Source: JAJKIV01 sp036741775 (lineage in GTDB: Bacteria; Gemmatimonadota; Gemmatimonadetes; Gemmatimonadales; Gemmatimonadaceae). Taken from it: 64,000 nt of DNA. The stretch's first letter is position 1; each line of letters starts with the position of its first letter. The notes below the pieces were generated by a model. The model was not told where the DNA came from. It did no database searches and saw only the letters and a program-made list of their open reading frames with translations. The translations under genes and the position numbers were made by a program. Shown here one piece after another: positions 1-8,556 of this stretch. Where the stretch lies: assembly GCA_036741775.1 (NCBI GenBank), contig DAINRQ010000004.1:1-64000 (forward strand), read 5' to 3'.

Positions 1-1890
1 CGCACGGTGCCGGGCGTCGAGCTGGATGCGGACGGGCGCATCAGCATGCGCGGCAGCACGGGCGTGCTCGTGCTGATGAATGGGCGGCGCATGCCGCTGA
101 CCGGGGAGGCCCTCGTCGCGTTCCTCCGCCAGATGCCGGCGACGGCGCTGGAACGCATCGAGGCAGGCACCGCCGTGTCCGCGCGGCACGATGCAAACGG
201 CGCCGCCGGTGTGGTGAACCTCGTCTTCCGAGATGATGCCGCGCGACGCACCGGCATTCGCTCGCTGGCGGGCTCCATGGCGACGGAGGATCACTACATG
301 GGCTCCGTCGCGGCCACGGGCGACGTGAGTGGCGTTCTGAACTGGGATGCGATGTACTCCCTGTCCGGCATGCGCCCGCGGACGGACTCGAAGACGGCGC
401 GCTGGAGCCTTGTGCCCGGGGACCTCCCCCTCAATACGGATGAGGACAGCCGCGTACGTGCCGAGCACCGCCTGCATTCCGTTATGGCCGGCGCAGCCCT
501 AACGCCGACACCAAACACGTCCCTGGCGCTGCGTGGCGCGTACTCCTGGATGGAAGGCGCGTATCGAAACAGCAGTGCGTTCGTTTACACGAACGCGGCG
601 GGCAACCGGGGGACGAGCGCGACGGGCAGCCTGCTGGAGCACGTCATCCCGTCGGCTGAGCTGAGCGCCGTCGGCAGCGTGGATCGAGGGCGCGTCCGTT
701 TCGCGTCCGAGGCGCGCACCAGCTTCGTGGATGAGGAGTCCCAAGGCGACTACGTCGACGCGGGGCGAGGCTACAGCTATATGACCATGGCCATGGCCTC
801 GCGGCAGCGTGAACACGTCCTCCGGAACGACCTCGTTATGCGCTTCTTGGGGCTCAGTTTGGACATGGGACACGAATCTCAGTTCCGCACGCTCGCTGCC
901 GCACACGATGCGACTCACTTTGGCGCGACCGTGTCGCAGACCTACCGGTACGAGACGGAAGTACACGCCGGGTACCTCGCCGCACACCGATCGACTGGCG
1001 GCGCGCGTGCGGAGGCGGGGCTGCGTGTGGAGGCGGACCGGACCTACATCCAGCTCGATTCCGCGAGCTCCCGACGAGCCTTGCGCTTTTTCCCCAGCTT
1101 GAGCGGCGAATGGACCAACGCGCGTCGCGTGCTCGTGTATCGACTCGCGTACGGCCGCCGCATCAACCGGCCCGGGTCGGAGATGCTCAACCCGTTCTCC
1201 ATGGGTGAGGACGACATGCACGCGATCATCGGCAATCCGTCGTTGTTACCGGAAGTCTCAGACCAGGTGGAGTTCGGCATGGAACGGCACGGGTCGCGGT
1301 TGACGCTGCAGCTGACGCCGTTTGTTCGCTGGACCCGGGACCCCATCCGCCCGCTCAAGGCAGCGACGGCAAGCGGCGGCTCGACAACCACGTTGAAGAA
1401 TATGAGTGGGACGCGAGCCGCCGGCGCCGACGCCAGCGTGCGCGCACGGCCGACGGACCGCACCGTCTTGACGCTGGCGGGCAGCGTCGCCCACATGGAG
1501 ACGACGGCCGCCGCCTTCAGCAGCAGCGGCGTCTACGCCACGGCGCGGCTTACCGTCGATCAGCGGCTGGCCGAGAGCACCACGGCGCAGCTCTACGCGT
1601 ATCGTCGGAGCGCACAGGCCATCGAACAGGGCGAGATCCTGCCGGCGTTCACCAGCGAGCTGTCGTTGACGCAGCGGCTCGCCGGCGACCGCGGGCGCGT
1701 GACGCTGCGCATCAGCGACCCGTTGCGCACCGACCGCCTGGAGTTCCGGGTCGCCGACGCGACCTTCACGCAGGAGAGCCGCCGGCGCACGGCGCGGCCG
1801 CTGCTGTCGCTGTTCGCGTCCTGGGCGGTGGGCGGCGCGCCGCGGGACGATGCACCAGTCCGGACCGAGGGTCCCGCCAGGATTTTCTGA
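1..1890 (+). CDS. TonB-dependent receptor-like outer-membrane beta-barrel protein (5' end missing)
   Basis: The frame is open from the first base, so the gene begins upstream of the window. The first ~75 residues read as the end of a TonB plug domain (RISMRGSTG, a short NGRRMPL turn, then SARHDANGAAGVVNLVF, the usual plug-to-barrel junction). The remaining ~550 residues alternate short polar and aromatic strands with the NPLLPEVSDQ-like pattern typical of a receptor barrel (GNPSLLPEVSDQVEFG at about residue 412). The chain ends in Phe, as barrel proteins often do. It would sit in the outer membrane and either import a ligand or be a TonB-independent relative of the OMP_b-brl_3 kind. The ligand cannot be told. 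The signal peptide, carboxypeptidase-like domain and TonB box, if present, lie outside the window. Confidence 0.8.
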   Translation, partial: RTVPGVELDADGRISMRGSTGVLVLMNGRRMPLTGEALVAFLRQMPATALERIEAGTAVSARHDANGAAGVVNLVFRDDAARRTGIRSLAGSMATEDHYMGSVAATGDVSGVLNWDAMYSLSGMRPRTDSKTARWSLVPGDLPLNTDEDSRVRAEHRLHSVMAGAALTPTPNTSLALRGAYSWMEGAYRNSSAFVYTNAAGNRGTSATGSLLEHVIPSAELSAVGSVDRGRVRFASEARTSFVDEESQGDYVDAGRGYSYMTMAMASRQREHVLRNDLVMRFLGLSLDMGHESQFRTLAAAHDATHFGATVSQTYRYETEVHAGYLAAHRSTGGARAEAGLRVEADRTYIQLDSASSRRALRFFPSLSGEWTNARRVLVYRLAYGRRINRPGSEMLNPFSMGEDDMHAIIGNPSLLPEVSDQVEFGMERHGSRLTLQLTPFVRWTRDPIRPLKAATASGGSTTTLKNMSGTRAAGADASVRARPTDRTVLTLAGSVAHMETTAAAFSSSGVYATARLTVDQRLAESTTAQLYAYRRSAQAIEQGEILPAFTSELSLTQRLAGDRGRVTLRISDPLRTDRLEFRVADATFTQESRRRTARPLLSLFASWAVGGAPRDDAPVRTEGPARIF

Positions 1891-1965
1891 TGCGGAGAAG
1901 TGATCGTTCCGCAGACGGTAGGAACACGACGGCGCTCATTCTGCTCGACCGGAGCTACGATCCTC

Positions 1966-2940
1966 ATGCGACTCTCGACATCGATCTCTTCGCGCGCATT
2001 CGTGTCGGCGACATGGCTTCTCGTCGCTGCGTGCGGGAAGAGTGATCCCAGCGGTCCAGCCGGGACGGCGACACCTCAAACGCTTTTCACCTATCAGAAC
2101 GCTGTCGCGTACCTGCCCCCGGGGATAGCGGAGTACAAGGCGGCGATCGTTTTCCTGCCTGGACTGAGAGACCCTGTCACCGGGAATCCCTTGGACTCGC
2201 GTGGGCTCGTGCGAGGCACCTCGGACGGCGCATGCAGTATCTGGTGCCTAACGAACGAGAGAGCGGAGGTAAGGGAGCGCGCACTCGAGCTTTCCGGCGG
2301 AAACGTGGCGCTCGTTGGGACGACGACCCTGCTCGACCACTCTGCAGACTACCAAAAGCTGCTTCAGGCACTCTCCCAGGTGGGCGCGCAGAGCCTTCAT
2401 CCAGAGCTTGCGAGCATCCCCATTCTGTTCGTCGGGCACTCGCAGGGGGGATGCACCGCGTACGGGTTCAGCCGCGCTTATGCCGCCCGGGTGGCCGGGT
2501 TCGTCACCATGAAGGGCGGCTGCCACAACCCTGGCCCCGCGGGGGAAGTGGCCGCCGTTCCCGGATTCTTCCTGATCGGAAAATTGGATGAGCCGCACCG
2601 GACAGCGAACATCACGCCCGTGTTCGAAGCCGGGCGAGCCGCCGGGGCGCCCTGGTCGCTTTCGACCGACGCCTTCGGTCACGGACCGATCGTCGACCTC
2701 GCTCTGATGTTCGACTGGATCGACGCGGTCCTCACGGCACGCCTTCCGGCGACTCCCGGTGCGCCGCTCCGTTCGATGACGGAAACGGGCGGCTGGCTCG
2801 GCGACCGGTCGACGGGCGCGATCTCGACGTACGCGTGTTACAAGAGCACTCCTTCACGCGCGAGCTGGTTGCCTTCCCGAGAGACAGCGCTCAGTTGGCA
2901 GCGGATGGCGGGAGGAACTGTCGTCGTGAGTGCCTGCTGA
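1966..2940 (+). CDS. Lipoprotein alpha/beta hydrolase
   Basis: A 324-residue exported protein. The ATG at 1966 is preferred over upstream starts because it opens a lipoprotein signal peptide ending in the lipobox LVAAC; a GGAG lies about 11 bases before it. A nucleophile elbow GHSQGG puts the catalytic serine at about residue 159, and an AFGHGP segment supplies a likely catalytic histidine near residue 239, so the fold is alpha/beta hydrolase. Several cysteines (GACSIWC, GGCTAYG, GGCHNPG) suggest disulfides outside the cytoplasm. Natural substrate is unknown; esterase or lipase-like activity is inference from the fold. It follows the barrel protein by about 75 bases on the same strand but nothing ties them functionally. 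Confidence 0.75.
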   Translation: MRLSTSISSRAFVSATWLLVAACGKSDPSGPAGTATPQTLFTYQNAVAYLPPGIAEYKAAIVFLPGLRDPVTGNPLDSRGLVRGTSDGACSIWCLTNERAEVRERALELSGGNVALVGTTTLLDHSADYQKLLQALSQVGAQSLHPELASIPILFVGHSQGGCTAYGFSRAYAARVAGFVTMKGGCHNPGPAGEVAAVPGFFLIGKLDEPHRTANITPVFEAGRAAGAPWSLSTDAFGHGPIVDLALMFDWIDAVLTARLPATPGAPLRSMTETGGWLGDRSTGAISTYACYKSTPSRASWLPSRETALSWQRMAGGTVVVSAC

Positions 2941-2974
2941 TACGCTGCCCGAATCGACAACAGTAATATTGTTG

Positions 2975-3028
2975 CCTCCTCCAATGGTCCGGACTCCTAA
3001 GGAGGTCACGAATATGTCCCACCGGTAG
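2975..3028 (+). promoter_or_regulatory. Leader with perfect Shine-Dalgarno and four-codon reading frame
   Basis: TAAGGAGGT at 2998-3006 is a full match to the anti-Shine-Dalgarno sequence and is placed 7 bases before an ATG at 3014, which opens a frame of only four codons (Met-Ser-His-Arg-stop, 3014-3028). A CCTCCT at 2975-2980 could pair with the AGGAGG and hide it. A second small hairpin (GCAGG/CCTGC) lies directly before the ATG of the next gene at 3063. This could be a translated leader or the remnant of a lost gene start. Confidence 0.4.
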
Positions 3029-3062
3029 TTCCCCTCACCTCGCAGGAAACAACCTGCAACGC

Positions 3063-3440
3063 ATGCCTCCCCTTCTGTCCTCCGTCGTCGTTCGCACCAT
3101 AGTGCTGCTCACCTGCTCGAACGTCTTCATGACGTTCGCCTGGTACGCCCACCTCAGGAATCTCGCGGCGCGCCCGTGGTACGTCGCCGCGCTCGTGAGC
3201 TGGGGGATCGCGCTGTTCGAGTACCTGCTCCAGGTGCCTGCGAATCGGATCGGCCACACGCAGCTGAGCCTCGCACAGCTCAAGGTGCTGCAGGAGGTGA
3301 TCACGCTGATCGTGTTCGTTCCGTTCTCCCTGTTCTACATGCGCCAGACGCTCAAGTGGGATTTCGTGTGGGCAGGGCTCTGCATCGTTGGCGCGGTGTA
3401 CTTCATGTTCCGCGGCGCCGCGGGGCACGGTCCGCATTAG
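3063..3440 (+). CDS. DUF486 / DMT-family small membrane protein
   Basis: A 125-residue protein with four predicted transmembrane helices (about residues 10-26, 41-58, 76-94 and 99-115), which is the usual size for this family. The segments SNVFMTFAWYAHL, WGIALFEYLLQVPANRIG, LKVLQEVITLIVFVPFS and WAGLCIVGAVYFMFR match the conserved core of DUF486 proteins, which are distant relatives of the drug/metabolite transporter superfamily. The family's transport activity, if any, is not established. The start fits the family's short N-terminus. The leader at 2975-3028 lies immediately upstream and might control it. Confidence 0.85.
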   Translation: MPPLLSSVVVRTIVLLTCSNVFMTFAWYAHLRNLAARPWYVAALVSWGIALFEYLLQVPANRIGHTQLSLAQLKVLQEVITLIVFVPFSLFYMRQTLKWDFVWAGLCIVGAVYFMFRGAAGHGPH

Positions 3441-3563
3441 AACGCTTGGCCGCGGCCGGTCGGTGCAAGGATTTCCAATGCACGCCGCGTGCGCCGGGTC
3501 TACGTTCTTCGGTCCCGCGCGGCTGGGTGACGCCGTCGCGTTCGCCACTCGATCCGTCGAACC

Positions 3564-5729
3564 ATGACTCCGCGGCTTCTCCGGTGCGCGTGCTGCATCG
3601 CCGCCCTCGCGGGCGTCCCGCACCTGGATGCGCAGCCCGTTCCGCTAGCCACTCGCCTCGCGGATGCGCGGCGCGTCAGCACCGCCGGTGACCACGCGAC
3701 TGCACTTCGCATCGTCGATTCGCTCGCGGTCGCTTATCCCCACCACCCCAACGTCGTCTTCGCGCGCGCGATCGCCCTCGGGGCCGCCGGCCGATTCGCC
3801 GAGGCAGAGTCGGTCGTTCGGCAGCTTCTCCGGTGGGACGCGCGATACGCGAGGAGCGCGTTACGCGACTCCGCACTCGCACCGCTCCGCGTGCGGCTCG
3901 GCACGGACGTGGGCCGTCTCTCCGCTCGGGCCGACTGGCCGGTAGCGCGTGCACGCGTCCTCGCCGTGCTCGGGGAGCGCGACCTGGTCCCGGAGGGAAC
4001 GGCCTGGGATCCCGTGACGCGCAGTGTGCTCGTCGGGAGCCTGAACAAGAACAAGGTCGTCGCGATTGCCGACGATGGGTCCGTGTCCGAACGCGTCGCG
4101 TCGGGCGCGAACGGCCTCGGGTCCGTCGTCGGGATTCACGTCGACACTCTGCGCCGCGTGCTGTGGGTGGCGAGCAACGCACGCTACGATCGCGCGACCG
4201 ATACGACGCGGGCCGCCCTCTATGCGTTCGACGCCCCGACGGGCGCGTTCAAGGCGCGCTACACGGCGCCTGATTCCGGCCCGCACTTCCTGAACGACCT
4301 CACGACAACGCCCGACGGCACCGTCTACATGACGGATACCCGTGCAGGTGCGGTGTGGCGACTCCGACCGGGGGGCACGGCCCTGGAACGGTTCGCCGCG
4401 GTGGATGTGACCTCGCCGAACGGGATCACCGTGTCGGCCAACGGGCAGCACCTGTTCGTCGCGGACCTCGATCGCATCTGGGTCGCCGTCTTGCCGAACG
4501 GGCCGACGTGGCGATTGGCCGTCCCCGACACGTTCAACACCGCATTCATCGACGGCCTCGCGTTCCATGGCGATGCACTCATCGCGCACCACCCGCTCTC
4601 GTTCTGGCGGGTGGTACGTTACCGGCTCGATAGCGGACACCGCGCCATCACGGGACGTGAGATCATCGAGTGGAACACGCCACACAGCCGCACCTCGACT
4701 ACTGGCGAGGTCGTGAACGATCGGTACGTGTTCATCGGGAACAGCCAGATCGACCGCATGAACGCCGGGACGCTGGACTCGGCGAAGATGGACCCGATCT
4801 CGATCTATTCCGTTCCACTGGCGCTCCCAGCCGCAGGGCAGGTTGCGGTTGCACTCTCCGGACGCGACAGCGTCGCGTTGTTCGACGCGCAGACGCTCGA
4901 GCGGTCCATGACGCTCCCGGTGGGCAAGAACCCCCACGAGATTTCCGTCTCTCCTGACGGCGCGCGCGCGTTCGTGGCCAACGCGCGCGGTGCGTCGATC
5001 TCGGTTATCTCGGGTGGCGCGTCGCCGAGTGTGACGGGGACGTGGTCGCTTCCGGACTCGATCAGCGTTCATGACGTCGTGTCGGGCAGCGATGGGCGCA
5101 CGGTGTGGGCCGTCTCGGGCGAGCGGAAGCTGCTCCTCGACGTCGACGCGCAGGACGGACGCGTTAGGCGGCGAATCCCTCTCACTCGGCCAGGAAGCTG
5201 GATGGTCGCCGTCGGCGCACGGTTCCCCCCGGTTGTCGTGGCGAACCTCGAGGGAGGAGCCGTCACGTTGGTCGATCCCGCGACGGGACGCGAACGGGTG
5301 TTGGAAGGACGAGAAGGGGAGATCGACGCCATCCCCACACCCGACGGACGCGAGATCTGGTCGGTGAACGTCCGCAACGACTCGCTCAGCATCTTCGACG
5401 CCGCCACCGGCCGCCTCGTTCAGCGCCTGCAGAGCGGCTCTCAGGCGGGACGCGTCGTGTTCACACCGGATGGGCGCACCGCGCTCGTCGTACACGGCGG
5501 TGACTCCACCGTCGTCGCCTACGACGTTTGGACGAAGCAGCGTGCCGGGTCAGTGGCGGTCGCGGCCGGGCCTAAGGTCATTGCGCTGAGCCCGGACGGC
5601 CGCCGCGCATACGTGACGCACCCGGAGCGTGGCGCCCTCACGCTCATCGACGTGCCGTCCATGACGGTGCTGCGCTCGGTATCGCTCCCCGGCACGCCCG
5701 ACGGCGTGGCGGTGTTGGAACGCCGTTAG
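3564..5729 (+). CDS. Exported TPR plus double beta-propeller protein
   Basis: 721 residues. A Sec signal peptide (about 1-23, cleavage after LDA) is followed by a TPR-like helical segment (about 40-100), then an SMP-30/gluconolactonase-like propeller (about 130-410; GTAWDPVTRSVLVGSLNKN, FLNDLTTTPDGTVYMTD, SPNGITVSANGQHLFVAD), then a second propeller of YVTN-type repeats (about 425-720; KNPHEISVSPDGARAFVAN, RVVFTPDGRTALVVHG, PKVIALSPDGRRAYVTH). The first half resembles periplasmic lactonase-like proteins, but the metal ligands cannot be assigned with certainty; the second half is a repeat scaffold. The joining of TPR, SMP-30 and YVTN units in one chain is unusual. Role unknown; periplasmic or surface location is inferred from the signal peptide. 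Confidence 0.7.
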   Translation: MTPRLLRCACCIAALAGVPHLDAQPVPLATRLADARRVSTAGDHATALRIVDSLAVAYPHHPNVVFARAIALGAAGRFAEAESVVRQLLRWDARYARSALRDSALAPLRVRLGTDVGRLSARADWPVARARVLAVLGERDLVPEGTAWDPVTRSVLVGSLNKNKVVAIADDGSVSERVASGANGLGSVVGIHVDTLRRVLWVASNARYDRATDTTRAALYAFDAPTGAFKARYTAPDSGPHFLNDLTTTPDGTVYMTDTRAGAVWRLRPGGTALERFAAVDVTSPNGITVSANGQHLFVADLDRIWVAVLPNGPTWRLAVPDTFNTAFIDGLAFHGDALIAHHPLSFWRVVRYRLDSGHRAITGREIIEWNTPHSRTSTTGEVVNDRYVFIGNSQIDRMNAGTLDSAKMDPISIYSVPLALPAAGQVAVALSGRDSVALFDAQTLERSMTLPVGKNPHEISVSPDGARAFVANARGASISVISGGASPSVTGTWSLPDSISVHDVVSGSDGRTVWAVSGERKLLLDVDAQDGRVRRRIPLTRPGSWMVAVGARFPPVVVANLEGGAVTLVDPATGRERVLEGREGEIDAIPTPDGREIWSVNVRNDSLSIFDAATGRLVQRLQSGSQAGRVVFTPDGRTALVVHGGDSTVVAYDVWTKQRAGSVAVAAGPKVIALSPDGRRAYVTHPERGALTLIDVPSMTVLRSVSLPGTPDGVAVLERR

Positions 5730-5774
5730 TCAACACCTGACGCAGATGGCCGCCGAGTTCGCCGATTTCTTGAG

Positions 5775-5952
5775 AATCCCTCTGTCGGGAAGCTCGGCCG
5801 CGCGAGAGTAGCAACTCTCCTGGTAGAGGGAGCATCTGTGTTCTTCTGCGTAATCCGCGTAATCGGCGTCTTGTTTTCTTCCTCATCCTGGTAGAGGGAC
5901 CAGCCCCTCTACCCGAATGCCGAAGATTCCTCGCTGCGCTCGGAATGACTCC
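5775..5952. repeat. Dispersed intergenic repeat fragments
   Basis: The gap between the two convergent genes (5730-5954) carries three recurring intergenic elements: CCCTCTGTCGGGAAG near 5779, two copies of TCCTGGTAGAGGGA (near 5818 and 5886), and TCCTCGCTGCGCTCGGAATG near 5929-5948. The last is the reverse complement of the CATTCCGAGCG element seen again at 31.1 kb and 47.6 kb, and the first recurs at 31.2, 31.5 and 47.6 kb. No gene or clear terminator is visible here. Confidence 0.6.
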
Positions 5953-5954
5953 CG

Positions 5955-6989
5955 CTACGGCGTCACGACCGTTCCCATCCTGACCACCTCGAAGTCCGCG
6001 TTCGTCAGGCGGTGCAGTGTCGCGAGGTTCTCGTCGCTCCAGCGCGCGTCGGGGGCACCGCTGATGAACATCCCGCTGCCGTTGTCGGCGAGGAACATCC
6101 CGTACTTCTTGAGCGCCGTGAGAATGACCCGCACTTCTGGCGGATAGGTCGAGATGTCCACATTCGCCTTGAGCCGCACGCGCATCCCCATGGGCGGATA
6201 CGCCGTGCTCGTCTGCGAGCTCGCCCAGTGGCGCGCGGGGTGGACGTATGCCTTACGAGTCGTAGGGCAAGTGAACCGAAGGGCGTGGTTGATCACGCCT
6301 TTCACGACCGCCTCGTCGTAGCGCACGAGTCCCGGGAAGATCGGGAGGCCCGCCGCATCCGCCGAAGTCCACCCGGCCGGACGCAGCGCGTTCGAGCCGA
6401 GGTCCCAGGTCGCGCCCGAGCCCGCGGTCCAGCTCGAGCCGCCGTTCACCGGACGTGCATCGAACAGCTCGTAGAGTCGCCAGTTCAGGGTGTCGACGAC
6501 GATGACGTGGCGGTCACCAGTGCCGTTAGGCCCGCCCTCGATCGGCGCGTCGGGCGGAATCGGATATGGACCCGGATCGCTCTCGTCGTCGTAGTAGAAC
6601 GACACCGCAACCTTCGACTGTGAGCCGCCCACGAGGACATACGGGATCCCGTTAGGCGCGCCATTCCAGACGGTGCCGAAGTCGGGGTGAACGCGTCGTC
6701 CGGCACCGCCGCAGCTGTTCAGCAACGTCGTCGAGCTCGGGTCCACCGGCTCGGCGGAGATGTCGGTGTTCCACGGGTTATCCGCGGGGAACACGGTCCG
6801 CGGGCCCGTCGATCCGCCACCCGGTCCGCTGCCCCCACCCCCGCCCTCACCGGGCCCGCTACCGTTGCCACCCTCCTTCGGATCGGCCGCGGGCGAGTCG
6901 GATAGCGAGCTCCCCGTCGCGTTCCCGCTGCATGCCGAGCCCAACGCGATGAGCCCGCCCAGGACCACCATCGTTACCGTCCGACGCAT
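5955..6989 (-). CDS. Secreted lipoprotein of a conserved family without known function
   Basis: 344 residues with a lipoprotein signal peptide (lipobox GSAC) and a long Gly/Ser/Pro linker (about residues 38-65) that probably holds the globular part away from the membrane. The globular domain opens with FPADNPWNTDIS and contains HPDFGTVWNGAPNGIPYV, a GDRHVIVVD strand, WTSADAAGLPIFPGLVRYDE, a TRKAYVHPARHWAS segment and a C-terminal KKYGMFLADNGS. I know this arrangement from secreted proteins of unnamed function in Acidobacteria and related soil bacteria, but no biochemical role. Conserved His, Asp and Tyr residues hint at an enzyme. The start at 6989 was chosen for the signal peptide. Confidence 0.65.
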   Translation of the reverse strand: MRRTVTMVVLGGLIALGSACSGNATGSSLSDSPAADPKEGGNGSGPGEGGGGGSGPGGGSTGPRTVFPADNPWNTDISAEPVDPSSTTLLNSCGGAGRRVHPDFGTVWNGAPNGIPYVLVGGSQSKVAVSFYYDDESDPGPYPIPPDAPIEGGPNGTGDRHVIVVDTLNWRLYELFDARPVNGGSSWTAGSGATWDLGSNALRPAGWTSADAAGLPIFPGLVRYDEAVVKGVINHALRFTCPTTRKAYVHPARHWASSQTSTAYPPMGMRVRLKANVDISTYPPEVRVILTALKKYGMFLADNGSGMFISGAPDARWSDENLATLHRLTNADFEVVRMGTVVTP

Positions 6990-7257
6990 TCTCTTGCTCC
7001 GGTCGAGAGTGAGCACTCGGTTGGCCCACGATAACGGATCTCGAGATTGGGCGGATCGTCGCACGGCACGATGGGGTGACGGCGGACGTCAGCGGCGCGA
7101 TGTGGGGTGGATCACGCGATTCAGGAGCGGCTGATCGAATCCGGGACGGTCGGTCGGCGAGCAAAGGGGGCCCGGGCGTGTTACGTTGTCGGCAGAATTC
7201 TCGAAGGTGTTGCAGGCAAAGCGCTTGACTGACATACGGTCCGTTTCTCGATTGGCG

Positions 7258-8082
7258 ATGACCACCGCGACCCCGACACTCATTGGACTGCCGTACGACG
7301 CGAGCTCGTCGTATCAGCGCGGCCCTGCCGACGCGCCGCCCGCCATTCGTGAGGCGCTGTGGAGCCCGAGTGGCAACAGCTGGACGGAGCTCGGGGTAGA
7401 CATTGGGGTGGAGGGCGCGGTTGCGGATGTCGGCGATCTCGATCTCGCGAACTGCACGCCGTCGGACGCGCGACTCGCGATCGAAGCGGCCGTCGCCCGT
7501 CTCATGGACGGCGGCGCGCCCCCCGTCGCGTTAGGTGGCGATCATTCCATCACGTATCCGGTGCTCCGGGCGGTTCGCCGACACGCCCCGCGGCTCACCG
7601 TCGTCCACGTCGACGCTCACGCCGACCTGTACGACGCGTTCGAGGGAGACCGGTACTCCCACGCGTGTCCCTTCGCGCGGATCATGGAGGAGCGGCTCGC
7701 GGATCGGTTGATCCAGGTTGGCATCCGGACCATGAACGCGCACCAGCGCGCGCAGGCCGCGCGGTTCGGCGTCGAGGTGATCGAGATGCGTCAGTTGACG
7801 CGTGAGGCCCATAACCTCCGCCTCACGACCGACGGGCCCGTGTATGTCTCGATCGACATCGACGCGCTCGATCCCGCCTTCGCGCCGGGCGTGTCTCATC
7901 GAGAGCCGGGTGGGCTCTCGGTGCGGCAACTGCTCGACGTCGTTCAGTCAGTGAGCGGGCCAATCGTCGGCGCCGACGTCGTCGAGCTCAACCCGAGAAA
8001 TGATCCGAGCGGGGTCTCGGCGATGGCTGCCGCGAAGATCCTTCGCGAGCTGCTGGGCCGAATGCTGTCGGGGCCGGACTGA
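7258..8082 (+). CDS. Arginase/agmatinase-family ureohydrolase
   Basis: 274 residues, typical length. All binuclear Mn ligands are visible: GGDHS (His96), DAHADLYD (Asp119, His121, Asp123) and SIDIDALDP (Asp200, Asp202). These enzymes hydrolyse guanidino compounds such as agmatine, arginine or formiminoglutamate, releasing urea or formamide. The substrate-deciding loops are not clear enough to choose; the GVSHREPGG segment is closer to agmatinase-like than to classical arginase members. The ATG at 7258 fits the family start (PTLIGLPYDAS). It stands alone between divergent and convergent neighbours, with no polyamine or histidine-degradation genes nearby to settle the substrate. Confidence 0.88.
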   Translation: MTTATPTLIGLPYDASSSYQRGPADAPPAIREALWSPSGNSWTELGVDIGVEGAVADVGDLDLANCTPSDARLAIEAAVARLMDGGAPPVALGGDHSITYPVLRAVRRHAPRLTVVHVDAHADLYDAFEGDRYSHACPFARIMEERLADRLIQVGIRTMNAHQRAQAARFGVEVIEMRQLTREAHNLRLTTDGPVYVSIDIDALDPAFAPGVSHREPGGLSVRQLLDVVQSVSGPIVGADVVELNPRNDPSGVSAMAAAKILRELLGRMLSGPD

Positions 8083-8112
8083 GGCCGGCGCTCGGTCCGG
8101 GGGTCGCCCGGA

Positions 8113-8241
8113 CTACCGGAAAATGTCGAAGTTGCCGAGCAACCACCACAGGAGCAGGAAGATCAGGACGGTGCTGAAGCAGCCGCCGCCGAGCTTCTTT
8201 GCGCCGTAGCCAGCGGCCAATCCACGCAGGAGCTTGCTCAT
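8113..8241 (-). CDS. 42-residue single-span membrane microprotein
   Basis: A small frame on the minus strand that begins MSKLLRGLAAGYGAKKLGGG, continues into one hydrophobic helix (CFSTVLIFLLLWWLLGNFDIF) and ends in Arg. A clear GGAGGG Shine-Dalgarno motif lies 7 bases before the ATG, which strongly supports translation. The basic N-terminal arm followed by a 17-20 residue hydrophobic stretch suggests an inner-membrane peptide with the N-terminus inside. Similar short proteins (basic glycine-rich arm, Leu/Trp-rich helix) occur in other bacteria without a known role. It is convergent with the arginase-family gene, whose stop codon lies 30 bases away. Confidence 0.65.
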   Translation of the reverse strand: MSKLLRGLAAGYGAKKLGGGCFSTVLIFLLLWWLLGNFDIFR

Positions 8242-8556
8242 TCGTGCCCTCCGATCGGGGTTGCTCGTCGCCGATATCGGGGGGGCGAAAATGCAGGGAC
8301 CGTACCGAGAGTCGAAACGATTCTTGCAGCGCTCACCGTACGTCTACATGCGGTCGTCCCACGCATGCACGGCTCGTCACACGAGCCTCCGTCGTCGGAG
8401 GCTGGAGCGCTACCATGGACTGGGCAACCGTGCACGCGGCGATGAGGCCGTCCCCGCTCGGCTTGCCTGAGACCGTACCGGACACGATACTGTAATTTCA
8501 CGCGCCCGGTTCAGGACATGGTTCGCGGGCAAATGGTACCGCGGTAGGAGGCCCCC
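8242..8556. other. Intergenic region with one short hairpin
   Basis: No gene is visible between the divergent microprotein and TonB-like genes. A perfect 7-bp hairpin with a TCGT loop lies at 8385-8402 (GCCTCCG/CGGAGGC) but has no T-run after it, so it is not a convincing intrinsic terminator. The Shine-Dalgarno AGGAGG of the next gene is at about 8546-8551. Confidence 0.4.

Noticed and set aside
3861..5495. Long minus-strand frame opposite the double-propeller gene
   Set aside because: It is a frame-shadow of the GC-rich coding strand; its translation is Arg/His/Val-rich with no signal, motif or ribosome site, while the plus-strand frame has recognisable propeller repeats.
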